DNA of 64,000 nt from an uncultured Eubacteriales bacterium (GCA_905188025.1 CAJJKI010000001.1:89800-153799); one strand, 5' to 3'. Numbered from the stretch's first letter, positions 46,657 through 55,865 are shown. Translations and numbers: made by a program. The notes: generated by a model from the letters alone, not told the origin.

Positions 46657-46733
46657 AAGTGAAGGAAACTTCATTCATATTAGAGAAACACTTAGTTCTA
46701 TTTGAACCTAGCAATCTTGTTAGGTAATTTTTA
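46657..46733 (+). ncRNA. second copy of the antitoxin-like small RNA
   Basis: The promoter TTGATG (46622-46627), 17-base spacer, TATAAT (46645-46650) is followed by the same GAAA-tetraloop hairpin (TGAAG-GAAA-CTTCA), an AACACTTAG element, and a terminator (ACCTAGC/GTTAGGT, then AATTTTTA). It is shorter than the first copy. The opposite strand holds only an 8-codon remnant (46762-46736, TTG start with AGGTGAGG) in the place of a toxin. Confidence 0.5.
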
Positions 46734-46830
46734 TACTAAACAACAAAGGCAATAATACACAAGCCTCACCTACATTTCGTTTAGATAAAAAATAGCACTA
46801 TATGTTTCTCTATATATTTTTTACGCCAAA

Positions 46831-46863
46831 AAATAACATATGACTTGATGCATATGTTATTTT
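46831..46863 (-). terminator. terminator of the nucleoside phosphorylase operon
   Basis: A long stem (AATAACATATG/CATATGTTATT) with an eight-base loop, followed by a T-run on the minus strand, 10 bases past the stop at 46873. Confidence 0.85.
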
Positions 46864-46872
46864 TATTTATAT

Positions 46873-47631
46873 TTACATTTCTCTAGCTAATTCTAAAGCT
46901 AACTCCATTACTAGTATCTTATCTTCTACTCTTTCATTTCCTGATAAGCTTCTCTTCTCCCAGTAATCATTATCTAAGTTATCAGCTGCATAAAAGAAAG
47001 TCATTAAATCTATTCCCCTAAAATCACATACTGCCTGTAATGCTGCTGCTTCCATCTCTACACAAATAGCACCATTATTCTTCATCTTAATAACCTTCTC
47101 TTTAGTCTCTCTATAAAAAGCATCCGTTGTCCATGTAGTACCTTCTACATAACTATATCCTTTATTATTTAATATTCTTTTAAATACATTACTATATTTT
47201 TTATTAATATCTATAAATAAAGAATCCTCTATATAATGGTAACTTAATCCATCACCTCTAATAGCTTTATTAGGAATAATTATAGCTAAATCTGCTACAT
47301 TTTTATCAAGTACTCCACAATTACCAAATACTATAAACTTATTAGCCCCCATCGCATGCACATCTTCTATACAAGTAGCAGCAGCCGGAGCCCCTACACT
47401 CATCATAAACATAGCGTACCTTTTTCCCTTATATTCTATTCTATATATTTTCTTAACTGTATCAGTATAATCTAATTCTCCTATTACTTCTCCTTGATAT
47501 TTTTCTATTATCTTATCAAATAATACATGTGAATAACATGCTATTGCTATCTCTGGCATACCACCTATCTTCTTAACAAAATCACTTGGATTAATTATTG
47601 CTACTTTTTCTTTAGAATATCTTTCTATCAT
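46873..47631 (-). CDS. nucleoside phosphorylase (uridine phosphorylase-like, NP-I family)
   Basis: 252 aa. The NP-I pattern is visible as SVGAPAAATCIEDV (phosphate and ribose binding), FGNCGVLD and VEMEAAALQAV, the nucleoside-binding Met-Glu. This family splits uridine or purine nucleosides with phosphate in the cytoplasm for salvage. Uridine phosphorylase is the best guess, but base choice is not certain. The ATG at 47631 follows GGTAGTGAT; the GTG at 47640 lies in that site. It is the last of three genes after a lipoprotein and a PH-like protein. Confidence 0.8.
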   Translation of the reverse strand: MIERYSKEKVAIINPSDFVKKIGGMPEIAIACYSHVLFDKIIEKYQGEVIGELDYTDTVKKIYRIEYKGKRYAMFMMSVGAPAAATCIEDVHAMGANKFIVFGNCGVLDKNVADLAIIIPNKAIRGDGLSYHYIEDSLFIDINKKYSNVFKRILNNKGYSYVEGTTWTTDAFYRETKEKVIKMKNNGAICVEMEAAALQAVCDFRGIDLMTFFYAADNLDNDYWEKRSLSGNERVEDKILVMELALELAREM

Positions 47632-47654
47632 CTTTATCACTACCTATCTATATT

Positions 47655-48098
47655 TTATATATTATTATGTATATAATATAAAGTTAAACTCTCTTTATCA
47701 AAGAAATATACTGAATAATTATCATACTTTCCATATACTGAATCCCCTATTTTCTCTCCCTCTTTAGTTTTTATTCTAACATAATCCCCCTGAGTTATAA
47801 TACTAGTATCAAAATCATATATTCCTTCTAATTTAATTACTCCATAAAAGTCATCAAAATAACCTACTACATTATCTATATCATCTATAGTAATTTCTTT
47901 ATATTCTTTATTATTAGTAATTACTTCTTTATTATCATATATATATTTAGCATAATCACTATAGTCTTGCATTCCATCTTTATCAAAATGTTCTTCACTT
48001 TTAATATATCCTTTAGGTATATCTTTTAATTTACTATTAGAGCATCCTTCTATCATTATCATCATAACTATAATTATTAATAAACTAATCTTTTTCAT
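47655..48098 (-). CDS. lipoprotein of unknown function
   Basis: 147 aa. The signal peptide ends in an acceptable lipobox, MIEGC, near residue 19. The mature part is acidic and Tyr-rich with beta-strand character. I do not recognise the family. AAGGGGAT precedes the ATG. It lies 9 bases after the PH-like gene and just before the nucleoside phosphorylase. Confidence 0.6.
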   Translation of the reverse strand: MKKISLLIIIVMMIMIEGCSNSKLKDIPKGYIKSEEHFDKDGMQDYSDYAKYIYDNKEVITNNKEYKEITIDDIDNVVGYFDDFYGVIKLEGIYDFDTSIITQGDYVRIKTKEGEKIGDSVYGKYDNYSVYFFDKESLTLYYIHNNI

Positions 48099-48107
48099 AA
48101 TATCCCC

Positions 48108-48572
48108 TTACTTTTTACTATCTAAATCATTATTTCTACTAGCAAAAGCTAATACTACTGAAGCTAATACCGATACTACTTCTTTATTATCTTTAACAAA
48201 ATTAACTACCTTCTTAAATCTACTCTTATTTCTATCTAATGAAGTAGTACCACTCTTTGCATTAATAATCTCTCTTTCTAATTCACGAGCATTCTTATCT
48301 TTATCAAATGATATAGATATATTATTATCAATAGTTTGTATCATTACTGTATTATCTTGTCTTTTTACTTGTATTTTATCTCTATATATTTTAATATCTT
48401 CTAGTGGTATTATTCCTACTAATTTTAATTCTTTCTTAAATAATCCACCCACTCTTTCTATAACTATCTTTTTATTAGTTAATATTAATTGAATATCTTT
48501 CTTTATTTCTTCATAGTAGCCTTTTCCTTCATATAATATTACTTCTTTATTATCTAATTTATAATTACTCAT
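48108..48572 (-). CDS. PH/GRAM-like domain protein with C-terminal hydrophobic segment
   Basis: 154 aa from the ATG at 48572 (TTGGAGGGAAT before it); the frame is open 18 codons upstream without a site. The N-terminal ~100 residues show the seven-strand pattern of small bacterial PH/GRAM-like domains (VILYEGKGYYEEI, IQLILTNKKIVIER, VGIIPLEDIKIYRD). A short hydrophobic helix (VVSVLASVVLAFAS) lies near the end. A membrane-linked role is inference. Confidence 0.55.
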   Translation of the reverse strand: MSNYKLDNKEVILYEGKGYYEEIKKDIQLILTNKKIVIERVGGLFKKELKLVGIIPLEDIKIYRDKIQVKRQDNTVMIQTIDNNISISFDKDKNARELEREIINAKSGTTSLDRNKSRFKKVVNFVKDNKEVVSVLASVVLAFASRNNDLDSKK

Positions 48573-48685
48573 ATTCCCTCCAATACTCCTTATACTCACT
48601 ATATCATAAAATATTTTATATTTCAATATAGTTATATATCATAACCAAATATTATCATTTTCATACACTATTAATGAGGTGTTTT

Positions 48686-49465
48686 ATGTTTAATTGGTTT
48701 TTAAATCTTAATTATATTTATCAAGCTCTAATAGCTACTCTTTTCACTTATAGTATTACTGCTTTAGGAGCTAGTATTGTTTTCTTTTTTAAAAAAATTA
48801 GTAAAAATGTTATGGATGCTATGTTAGGTTTTGCTGCCGGAGTTATGACAGCGGCTTCTTATTTTTCTTTATTAGGTCCTGCTATTGATCATTCGAATAA
48901 TCTGAATATTAATCCCTGGTTAACTGTCACTATTGGTTTTCTCTCTGGAGGTATTTTATTATTTTTAGCGGATAAAATTTTCTCTAAATTACTTGATAAA
49001 AAAAATAAGCGTATCTTAATGCTTATCTCTTCAATTACTATTCATAATATCCCTGAAGGTCTTGCTGTAGGTATTGCTTTCGGAGCTACTTATTATGGTT
49101 TAACTGGAGCCACTACTTTATCTGCTATCATGTTAGCAGTAGGAATTGGTCTTCAAAACTTCCCCGAAGGTTCCGCTGTATCCATTCCTCTACTAAGAGA
49201 AGGACTATCTCGTAAAAAAGCTTTCTTCTTTGGACAATTATCCGCTATCGTAGAACCTATCTTCGGAGTAATCGGAGCCTTCTTAGTAGTAAAAATGCAA
49301 ATTCTCTTACCATTCTTCTTATCATTTGCTGCCGGAGCTATGATCTATGTCATTGTATCTGAACTAATTCCTGAAAGTCAAACTAATAAAAAGAAAGAAC
49401 TAATGGCTTTCTTTACTATTATTGGTTTCACTATCATGATGATTCTAGATGTTGCCTTAGGGTAA
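48686..49465 (+). CDS. ZIP-family metal transporter
   Basis: 259 aa with eight membrane helices. The two metal-binding helices are clear: HNIPEGLAVGIAFG (helix 4) and LQNFPEGSAVSIPL (helix 5). ZIP proteins import zinc, iron or manganese. The usual His-rich loop between helices 3 and 4 is replaced by a short Lys-rich one. The ATG at 48686 follows TGAGGTG; the ATG at 48674 overlaps that site. Confidence 0.92.
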   Translation: MFNWFLNLNYIYQALIATLFTYSITALGASIVFFFKKISKNVMDAMLGFAAGVMTAASYFSLLGPAIDHSNNLNINPWLTVTIGFLSGGILLFLADKIFSKLLDKKNKRILMLISSITIHNIPEGLAVGIAFGATYYGLTGATTLSAIMLAVGIGLQNFPEGSAVSIPLLREGLSRKKAFFFGQLSAIVEPIFGVIGAFLVVKMQILLPFFLSFAAGAMIYVIVSELIPESQTNKKKELMAFFTIIGFTIMMILDVALG

Positions 49466-49471
49466 CATCTT

Positions 49472-50143
49472 TTATTTATAACTAGCTATATATCCTGACG
49501 GCACACTTCCTTGTACTATATTTAAAGATATTGGTATTACATTACTTATCTCTACGTCCTTAGTAACAAAAGGTAAATATATCTTTCCTCTTACTGCTAA
49601 ATGTATTCTTGTCTCTACATAAGCATTATTAATACCATATGGTTTAACTTCTGTCTCAATTTTACTAACCATACTTCCTACCATCTCACTCTTAATCCTG
49701 ATCTTAGGACCTATTCCTCTAAGTAAACTCTTTCCCATAAGTACTCCAAAAGGTATCTCTTGAATAATATAATTACCAAGTACCCCTTCTTCACTATCCC
49801 CATCATGTATCTTATCAAGCCTACTCTCTATATTACCCGTAACTTCATTAATTAATTTAGTAACTTCATAACTATTATAATTAACCATCTTTATTTCTCC
49901 ATTACTATCTTTAACTAAAGTAAATAAATCTTTATCAAACTTTAAATCATTTGTAGACTCATTAATTAAAGTAGCCACTATCTTTCTTAATTTAGCTTCA
50001 GCCATCGGTAATAGTATCTCTTCTGCTCTCTTAGAAAAACTATTTATAAATATAATAGCTCCTATAACTGACATAACTATTATTATTATTCCTCTACCAA
50101 GATAATCACTTATCTTCTTTTTTTTATACCCCTTTAGTCTCAT
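49472..50143 (-). CDS. YunB-family sporulation protein
   Basis: 223 aa: a basic N-terminus, one membrane helix (about 17-35), and an extracytoplasmic domain. The domain has the YunB pattern: LRKIVATLINES, IPFGVLMGKSLLRGIGPKI, then YGINNAYVETRIHL and VTKDVEISNVIP. In Bacillus yunB is a sigma-E sporulation gene. Its presence suggests descent from a spore-former or conserved sporulation. No sporulation operon is nearby. Confidence 0.8.
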   Translation of the reverse strand: MRLKGYKKKKISDYLGRGIIIIVMSVIGAIIFINSFSKRAEEILLPMAEAKLRKIVATLINESTNDLKFDKDLFTLVKDSNGEIKMVNYNSYEVTKLINEVTGNIESRLDKIHDGDSEEGVLGNYIIQEIPFGVLMGKSLLRGIGPKIRIKSEMVGSMVSKIETEVKPYGINNAYVETRIHLAVRGKIYLPFVTKDVEISNVIPISLNIVQGSVPSGYIASYK

Positions 50144-50187
50144 ACTATATAATATGAAAAAAAGATAAATATATTAAATATCTATCT

Positions 50188-50379
50188 CTATTCACTATAT
50201 ATAGTAGTTTGATTATATTCTTGAGCTACATAATCAACTAATTTCTTAATAGTATCAGCATTAGGATTAGTATATTCTTCTAATGTAATACCAGACTTCT
50301 CAAAATCTTCCGGTTCAAATTCACCTATCTCTGCTACTATTAAATCTCTTTCTTTTCTATATTCATCTATATCCTTCAT
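50188..50379 (-). CDS. small acidic protein downstream of yebC
   Basis: 63 aa, acidic and helical, with no membrane segment (begins MKDIDEYRKERDLIVAEIG). I do not recognise the family. AGGAGAATT precedes the ATG, and it follows yebC by 7 bases, so it is co-transcribed. A hairpin with a T-run on the minus strand lies just after the stop (about 50158-50183). Confidence 0.6.
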   Translation of the reverse strand: MKDIDEYRKERDLIVAEIGEFEPEDFEKSGITLEEYTNPNADTIKKLVDYVAQEYNQTTIYSE

Positions 50380-50386
50380 AATTCTC

Positions 50387-51103
50387 CTATATATCTAAAT
50401 TATGATATACTGCTTGTACATCATCTATATCTTCTAAAGCATCTACCAGTGACATTACTTTCTCAGTAGCTTCTTCATCTAATTCTATATAATTATCTGG
50501 TATAAATGTTACTTCACACATTATATATTTATTATATCCTAATTTATCTAATTCATCTTTTACTTCTAGGAATTTATCTGGTTCAGTATATATAGTAATA
50601 TCTTCATCTACTACTATATCTAATACATCCATCTCAAGTACATCTTCCATAAGTTTATCTTCATTATAAACATTCTCAAGTACTATTAATCCTTTTCTCT
50701 TAAACATATAACTAACTGATCCATCAGTTCCTAAATTTCCTCCTCTTTTAGAAAGAGTACTTCTTACAAAACCAGCCGTTCTATTTTTATTATCTGTAAG
50801 ACAATCAATCATCATAGCAATACCTGATGGTCCATATCCCTCATATCTTACTGCTTCATAACTTTCTCCTGCTCCCTTACTAGCTGCTTTAGCAATAGCT
50901 GACTCTATATTAGCCTTAGGCATATTCTCAGCCTTAGCTTTTTCTACAACCATTCTTAAACTAGCATTATTAGCAGGATCAGGATCTCCTCCCTTAGCAG
51001 CTACATATAATTCTTTAGCTAACTTTTGAAATACTTTACTTCTAGCTGCATCAATAGCACCTTTTTTTCTTTTTATTGTAGACCATTTACTATGTCCTGA
51101 CAT
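50387..51103 (-). CDS. yebC: YebC/PmpR-family protein
   Basis: 238 aa with the family start SGHSKWSTIKRKKGA and the blocks ARYEGYGPSG-like (VRYEGYGPSGIAMMID) and SVSYMFKRKG. Members bind DNA as regulators; some act as translation factors that relieve stalling at proline runs. The ATG at 51103 follows GAGGTGAG; the upstream GTG lies in that site. Confidence 0.95.
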   Translation of the reverse strand: MSGHSKWSTIKRKKGAIDAARSKVFQKLAKELYVAAKGGDPDPANNASLRMVVEKAKAENMPKANIESAIAKAASKGAGESYEAVRYEGYGPSGIAMMIDCLTDNKNRTAGFVRSTLSKRGGNLGTDGSVSYMFKRKGLIVLENVYNEDKLMEDVLEMDVLDIVVDEDITIYTEPDKFLEVKDELDKLGYNKYIMCEVTFIPDNYIELDEEATEKVMSLVDALEDIDDVQAVYHNLDI

Positions 51104-51167
51104 CTTTCTCACCTCTCATTTATTTATCTTATCATAAATTATTTTATTTTTAAAGATAAAATTACAA

Positions 51168-51866
51168 TTATTTCATAAAACTTAACAATACTGGTCCTAA
51201 TACTATCATTAAAAGTAATGGTATAAAGAAAAATACTGATATTACACTAATATATACTGGTACTTTACTAATTCTTCCCTTTACTTCTAATTTTCTCTTC
51301 TCTCTTAAATAATCTATTTGATTATATAAATTATCTATAATACTATTTCCATATAAATTAGCTTGTGTAAGTGATAATACTATATTATTAACATTCTCAG
51401 ATGGTATTCTTAGTTGCATATCCGTAAGTGCTTCATTTAAACTCTTACCAAAACTAACTTCTCTTACAGCTTCTTTAAACTCATCAGACAAGTCTCCCAT
51501 TACATTAGAAGTAGTAACGTCTATAGCTTCTACTAAATTTCTTCCTGTCTCTAGTGATAAAGTTAATACTTCAAAGAAATGCATTGCTTCATTCTCTAAC
51601 TTTATCCCTCTCTTCTTAATCTTCTTATTAATAAATAATTGATTAAATAATATATAGTAGACACAACCGCCTACTGGAGCCCATATATATCCATAATCAT
51701 AATTATATAATATAATTACAAATATAATAAATGTTGTTATAGCTCTTAATATTATCGTATTATATGGATCAAGCTTCCTCTTCATCCCAAGTAAACTAAC
51801 TTTCTTAATAAAATTATTAACATATCTATCACTATATAGCTTTCTAATTAATTCCTCTTTATTCAT
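51168..51866 (-). CDS. TadC-like inner-membrane platform protein
   Basis: 232 aa of the type II secretion F family: a GspF-like helical domain (LSLETGRNLVEAIDVTTSN, FGKSLNEALTDMQLRI) between membrane helices near 45-80 and at the C-terminus. With TadB it forms the platform on which the TadA ATPase assembles pilus fibres. Its start overlaps the tadB stop (TAATG). Confidence 0.85.
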   Translation of the reverse strand: MNKEELIRKLYSDRYVNNFIKKVSLLGMKRKLDPYNTIILRAITTFIIFVIILYNYDYGYIWAPVGGCVYYILFNQLFINKKIKKRGIKLENEAMHFFEVLTLSLETGRNLVEAIDVTTSNVMGDLSDEFKEAVREVSFGKSLNEALTDMQLRIPSENVNNIVLSLTQANLYGNSIIDNLYNQIDYLREKRKLEVKGRISKVPVYISVISVFFFIPLLLMIVLGPVLLSFMK

Positions 51867-52858
51867 TAATAATTCACCCTCACTATTCTATCTAATAGAT
51901 AAGCATATATAATAAACATAACAAATATTATACCTATCATTACATATCCTAAAGTACTTTCAAAGAATGGATCAAAATAACTAGGATTTAACATATATAC
52001 AATTAGTCCAAATACTATTGGTACTACTAATAATAATCTAACTACTAATTTAGATACTGTCGTAGAATTCTTAAGTTCTTCTTTAAGTTTCTTCTTATCA
52101 AATAATGTCTTCTCAATAGAATTAAATACTGCTACTATATTTCCTCCAGTTCTATTAAGAATCATCAAAGAAGATGCTAAATACTCTGCTTCTTCAAGTT
52201 TTACTCTCTTAGAAAATCTACTAAAAACTGTCTCTATCGATAATCCATATTGCATCTCTTCATATATTTTCTTAAATTCAAGACCTATCGCTCCCGGTAA
52301 TTTCTTACTAGCTATCTCCACAGCCTGCATCGTAGATTTACCTGATTTAAAAGCATTATTCATAACAATAATAGCTTTCAAAATATCATTCTCGATCTTC
52401 TTCCTATTAATTCTCTGTTCAATTACTAACCCTATATCAAGTAACATAAATCCTATCGCAAAACTAATAAGTAACTGAAACATTGAAATAACTTGTCCCT
52501 GAATAGCCATCGCTATTATTCCTAATAACATAAGTAAAAATCCTATCACAAACTTATGAGTAACATAATCCTCTGCCTTCACATCCTCATGAAGTACATA
52601 CTTATCATATCTCTTAACTAAAGTAGGAAGCATCTTTCTAATTTTCTTTCTTTGCCTCTTAACAAACCAAATATATTTATTCCATACCTTCTCAAAGAAA
52701 GATAAATTCTTCGCTTTTTTATTATATCTAACACTATATTTAGCTATTCTTTTCTCTAACTTAACAGCATTATTAAGCCTAATAAATAAAGTGATAATGG
52801 TAATCATTGAAAAAACTAATAATATTTGAATTATTATTACTATCAAATGTTCATCCAT
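51866..52858 (-). CDS. TadB-like inner-membrane platform protein
   Basis: 330 aa: an N-terminal helix (5-25), two middle helices (about 105-145), a GspF-like cytoplasmic domain (MNNAFKSGKSTMQAVEIAS, LNRTGGNIVAVF), and two C-terminal helices. Typical TadB length. AGGATGGTGA precedes the ATG. It forms one unit with the ATPase and TadC. Confidence 0.85.
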   Translation of the reverse strand: MDEHLIVIIIQILLVFSMITIITLFIRLNNAVKLEKRIAKYSVRYNKKAKNLSFFEKVWNKYIWFVKRQRKKIRKMLPTLVKRYDKYVLHEDVKAEDYVTHKFVIGFLLMLLGIIAMAIQGQVISMFQLLISFAIGFMLLDIGLVIEQRINRKKIENDILKAIIVMNNAFKSGKSTMQAVEIASKKLPGAIGLEFKKIYEEMQYGLSIETVFSRFSKRVKLEEAEYLASSLMILNRTGGNIVAVFNSIEKTLFDKKKLKEELKNSTTVSKLVVRLLLVVPIVFGLIVYMLNPSYFDPFFESTLGYVMIGIIFVMFIIYAYLLDRIVRVNY

Positions 52859-52873
52859 TATATCACCATCCTT

Positions 52874-53017
52874 CTATATCCTAGTACTAGTATCTATTGG
52901 TATTTCTTCTCCCTGTATATTACTCCTAATGATATATTTAGCTACTAAAAAAGTTAACACACATATAATCATTAGTATTGCCATATAACTAACCATTTTC
53001 CATCTACTAACATTCAT
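52874..53017 (-). CDS. 47-aa membrane protein inside the tad operon
   Basis: The ORF starts inside the tadA stop (TAATG, 53019-53015), has GGTGGTAA as its ribosome site, and ends 16 bases before tadB. It has a short basic start (MNVSRWK), one membrane helix (about 9-27), and a 20-residue polar tail (IIRSNIQGEEIPIDTSTRI). It has no Flp-pilin signature. The tight coupling makes it a real gene and a likely minor pilus or assembly component (inference). Confidence 0.7.
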   Translation of the reverse strand: MNVSRWKMVSYMAILMIICVLTFLVAKYIIRSNIQGEEIPIDTSTRI

Positions 53018-54375
53018 TATTTACCACCAAAAATATTATCTAACTGAATTCCTTTTCTTTTAATTATATCGTATACATTTGGTACTCTCTTATAAACCAC
53101 AAACTCACCCATAACATTACCCTGATCAGATACTCCATCTTCCTTAAATGAGAATATTTCCTTTAATTCAACCTTCTCATCCTTAAGTCCCACTATCTCT
53201 GATATCGAAGTAACCTTTCTCTTACCATCACTAAGTCTCTCTATTTGAATAACTATATCAATTGCTTTCTCTATATAATTTCTAATAGCATATACTGGTA
53301 ATTCCATATCATTCATAAGCATCATTGTCTCAAGTCTATTAATAGCATCTTCACTAGAATTAGCATGTAAAGTTGTAATAGATCCTTCATGTCCTGTATT
53401 CATCGCTTGTAACATATCAAATGCTTCCTTACCACGAACCTCTCCGACAATTATTCTATCAGGTCTCATTCTAAGTGAATTTCTTACCAAGTCCCTTATC
53501 GTTATCTCGCCCTCACCCTCATAGTTAACCATTCTCGTCTCAAGAGATATAACATGTGACTGATGAAGTCTAAGTTCTGCTGCATCCTCTATTGTAATAA
53601 TTCTCTCTTCATCATCAATAAATCCACTTAAAATATTTAAAAGAGTCGTCTTACCAGCACCAGTACCACCACTAATAATAATATTTAACTTAGCTCTAAC
53701 ACAAGCCTGTAAAAACATTGCCATATTAGCAGTCATCGTACCCATACGAATAAGATCATCCACACTATTCATCTTCTTAGAAAACTTTCTAATAGTAATA
53801 ATAGGTCCTGTCAAAGATAAAGGTGGAATAATTGCATTAAGTCTTGATCCATCCTTTAAATGTGCATCAACCATCGGATTAACTGCATCAATAGTTCTAC
53901 CTAAAGGCTGTACAATTCTCTGAATAGTTCTAATAATATGCGTATCATTAATAAAAGATACTGACTCATCCTTAACAAGCTTACCATCTATCTCAACATA
54001 TATATCATTAGTACCATTAACCATTATCTCCGTAACAGCATCATTATTAAGTAAATCTGTAAGAGGTCCATATCCATTAATCTCATTCTGTATCAAATTA
54101 CATATATGATTTCTCTCAACTGATCCCAAATTATAATCTTCTAAAACACTATCAATCTCATCATTAATATATTGTTCCAAAGAAACATTATCTGGTATCT
54201 GATTATTAATCAGATTCTGTACTATATTAGCCCTAAGAGCATCTAACTTCTCCTTATCAGGAATAACATCATAATCCTTAACATCCTCTACTACTACATG
54301 TTCCTTCTTCTTAACATTAAATTCATCTAATAAAGTAACACTATTACTAGTCTCTTCATTATTATTTCTTTTCAT
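53017..54375 (-). CDS. TadA/CpaF-like secretion ATPase
   Basis: 452 aa. Walker A is GGTGAGKTT, the Asp/His boxes and the motif RMRPDRIIVGEVRG are intact, and AMNTGHEGSITTLHAN matches the family. It is a hexameric cytoplasmic motor for pilus extension, and in Tad systems also retraction. The ATG at 54375 is better spaced from AAGGAGG than the one at 54381. It overlaps the TadZ gene. Confidence 0.92.
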   Translation of the reverse strand: MKRNNNEETSNSVTLLDEFNVKKKEHVVVEDVKDYDVIPDKEKLDALRANIVQNLINNQIPDNVSLEQYINDEIDSVLEDYNLGSVERNHICNLIQNEINGYGPLTDLLNNDAVTEIMVNGTNDIYVEIDGKLVKDESVSFINDTHIIRTIQRIVQPLGRTIDAVNPMVDAHLKDGSRLNAIIPPLSLTGPIITIRKFSKKMNSVDDLIRMGTMTANMAMFLQACVRAKLNIIISGGTGAGKTTLLNILSGFIDDEERIITIEDAAELRLHQSHVISLETRMVNYEGEGEITIRDLVRNSLRMRPDRIIVGEVRGKEAFDMLQAMNTGHEGSITTLHANSSEDAINRLETMMLMNDMELPVYAIRNYIEKAIDIVIQIERLSDGKRKVTSISEIVGLKDEKVELKEIFSFKEDGVSDQGNVMGEFVVYKRVPNVYDIIKRKGIQLDNIFGGK

Positions 54376-55144
54376 TAGCATCTTCCTCCTTACTCTCCTG
54401 TATCAAAGAATTTGCCAAATGATTCATATTAGCTATATCACTAGCATTAAATCTTGTAATTCCCTTATTTAATGTTAATATCTCTCCATTAAGTACATAC
54501 TTATCTATATTCTTAATATAAAAATTTCTAGATATCGTATAATCAACATTTCTCTTAATCATATTTCTAATATCAAATAAACTAATATAATCTCTTCCCG
54601 TATCTCTAGAATTATTAAGTACTATCTTATAATTCTCTTTATTCATTTCTTTAAATATACTAATCAAACTCTTCATATTCTTAAGATCTACTAGATCATT
54701 AGTAATAACAAAAGCACTCATATCAGAAGCATCTAAAGCTACTAAACATATTTCATCTAATAAATGAGAAGTATCTACTAAAATAACATCATATTCACTC
54801 TTAGCTATATCAAATATCTTATTAATATATTTACTCTCTATCTTAGATACATCTCTTGGATCTCTCGGATTAGCTAATATATCTATTCCACTATTATATG
54901 TTGCAATATAATCTCTAAGTTCTACTGATCTATTATTACTTAAATCATCAATAAGTGTATATATATCTCTCTTAGCATCTATATTTAAACAAGTAGCTAT
55001 TCCCCCAGCATACAAATCCAAATCAATTATCAACACTTTCTTCTTCATAAGAAAATATAATCCTGCTAAATTAATTGTTAAAGTAGTTTTACCTACTCCT
55101 CCTTTTACTGAAGATATTGTAATTATCTTTCCATTATGATACAT
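54362..55144 (-). CDS. TadZ/CpaE-like ParA-family ATPase
   Basis: 260 aa beginning near GKIITISSVKGGVGKTT, the deviant Walker A of MinD/ParA proteins, with VLIIDLDLYAGG. TadZ proteins place the Tad machine in the cell. No N-terminal receiver domain is present, unlike CpaE. The ATG at 55144 follows AGGTGGTAA; the GTG at 55153 is inside that site. Confidence 0.85.
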   Translation of the reverse strand: MYHNGKIITISSVKGGVGKTTLTINLAGLYFLMKKKVLIIDLDLYAGGIATCLNIDAKRDIYTLIDDLSNNRSVELRDYIATYNSGIDILANPRDPRDVSKIESKYINKIFDIAKSEYDVILVDTSHLLDEICLVALDASDMSAFVITNDLVDLKNMKSLISIFKEMNKENYKIVLNNSRDTGRDYISLFDIRNMIKRNVDYTISRNFYIKNIDKYVLNGEILTLNKGITRFNASDIANMNHLANSLIQESKEEDANEKK

Positions 55145-55153
55145 AATTACCAC

Positions 55154-55540
55154 CTACCTATTCCTTTCAATAATCTTTTTCTCATCACTAATTATCCCTC
55201 TATAACTAGATCTAACTCTAAGTATATTACTCTCCTTAAACAAAATCAAATCTATTCCATCTACTAAAGTAATATCCACTTCACCATCATCTATCTCTAT
55301 CTTAACTTCATCTATTCCTAATTTATTCTTATATATTAACTTCCTAATCTTATCCTGAATATCATCATCACTAATATTATCTAATCCATAACTAATAGCT
55401 ATATAATTAATATTATCTAATTCACTCTTTAAATTAACCATCTTTCCTATATCTACTACCATCATCAAAATCATTATAATTACTGGTAATATAACTACAA
55501 ACATAACTAAAGATTGCCCTTTATTATTTAACTTATTCAT
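55154..55540 (-). CDS. TadE/TadG-like pseudopilin
   Basis: 128 aa. It begins LNNKGQSLVMFVVILPVIIMILMM after a short basic start: the NKGQ-then-hydrophobic-helix form of TadE/TadG-type minor pilins. A beta-rich outside domain follows. It overlaps the preceding TadE gene by 8 bases. Confidence 0.75.
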   Translation of the reverse strand: MNKLNNKGQSLVMFVVILPVIIMILMMVVDIGKMVNLKSELDNINYIAISYGLDNISDDDIQDKIRKLIYKNKLGIDEVKIEIDDGEVDITLVDGIDLILFKESNILRVRSSYRGIISDEKKIIERNR

Positions 55541-55865
55541 TAGGAATATACCTCTTCACTATAACCTTATATGGATCCCCAAATATTCTATTAAATCCTG
55601 GAGTCATTAACTCCATCTTATCACTTACTTCAATTACCCTATATTCTTCCTCAGTACTAATACTAATATCTATATCCTTATATATACTCTTAATATCATC
55701 TAAAGATTTATCATTCTTAACCATCTCTACTATATCATTACTATTTCCTTCAAGCATATTCTTAGTATTAAATATTCTTCCAAAATCATATATGGCTAAT
55801 AATAATAATAGAAATATTGGTAATATTAATACAAATTCTACTAGTGCTTGTCCCTTATTATTCAT
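55533..55865 (-). CDS. TadE-like pseudopilin
   Basis: 110 aa starting MNNKGQALVEFVLILPIFLLL, the classic TadE motif with the helix-Glu (E in VEF), followed by a short outside domain. It is the first gene of the tad unit (tadE, second TadE/G, tadZ, tadA, 47-aa ORF, tadB, tadC). The ATG at 55865 follows AGGTGAT; GTGs upstream lie in that site. Confidence 0.8.
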   Translation of the reverse strand: MNNKGQALVEFVLILPIFLLLLLAIYDFGRIFNTKNMLEGNSNDIVEMVKNDKSLDDIKSIYKDIDISISTEEEYRVIEVSDKMELMTPGFNRIFGDPYKVIVKRYIPNE

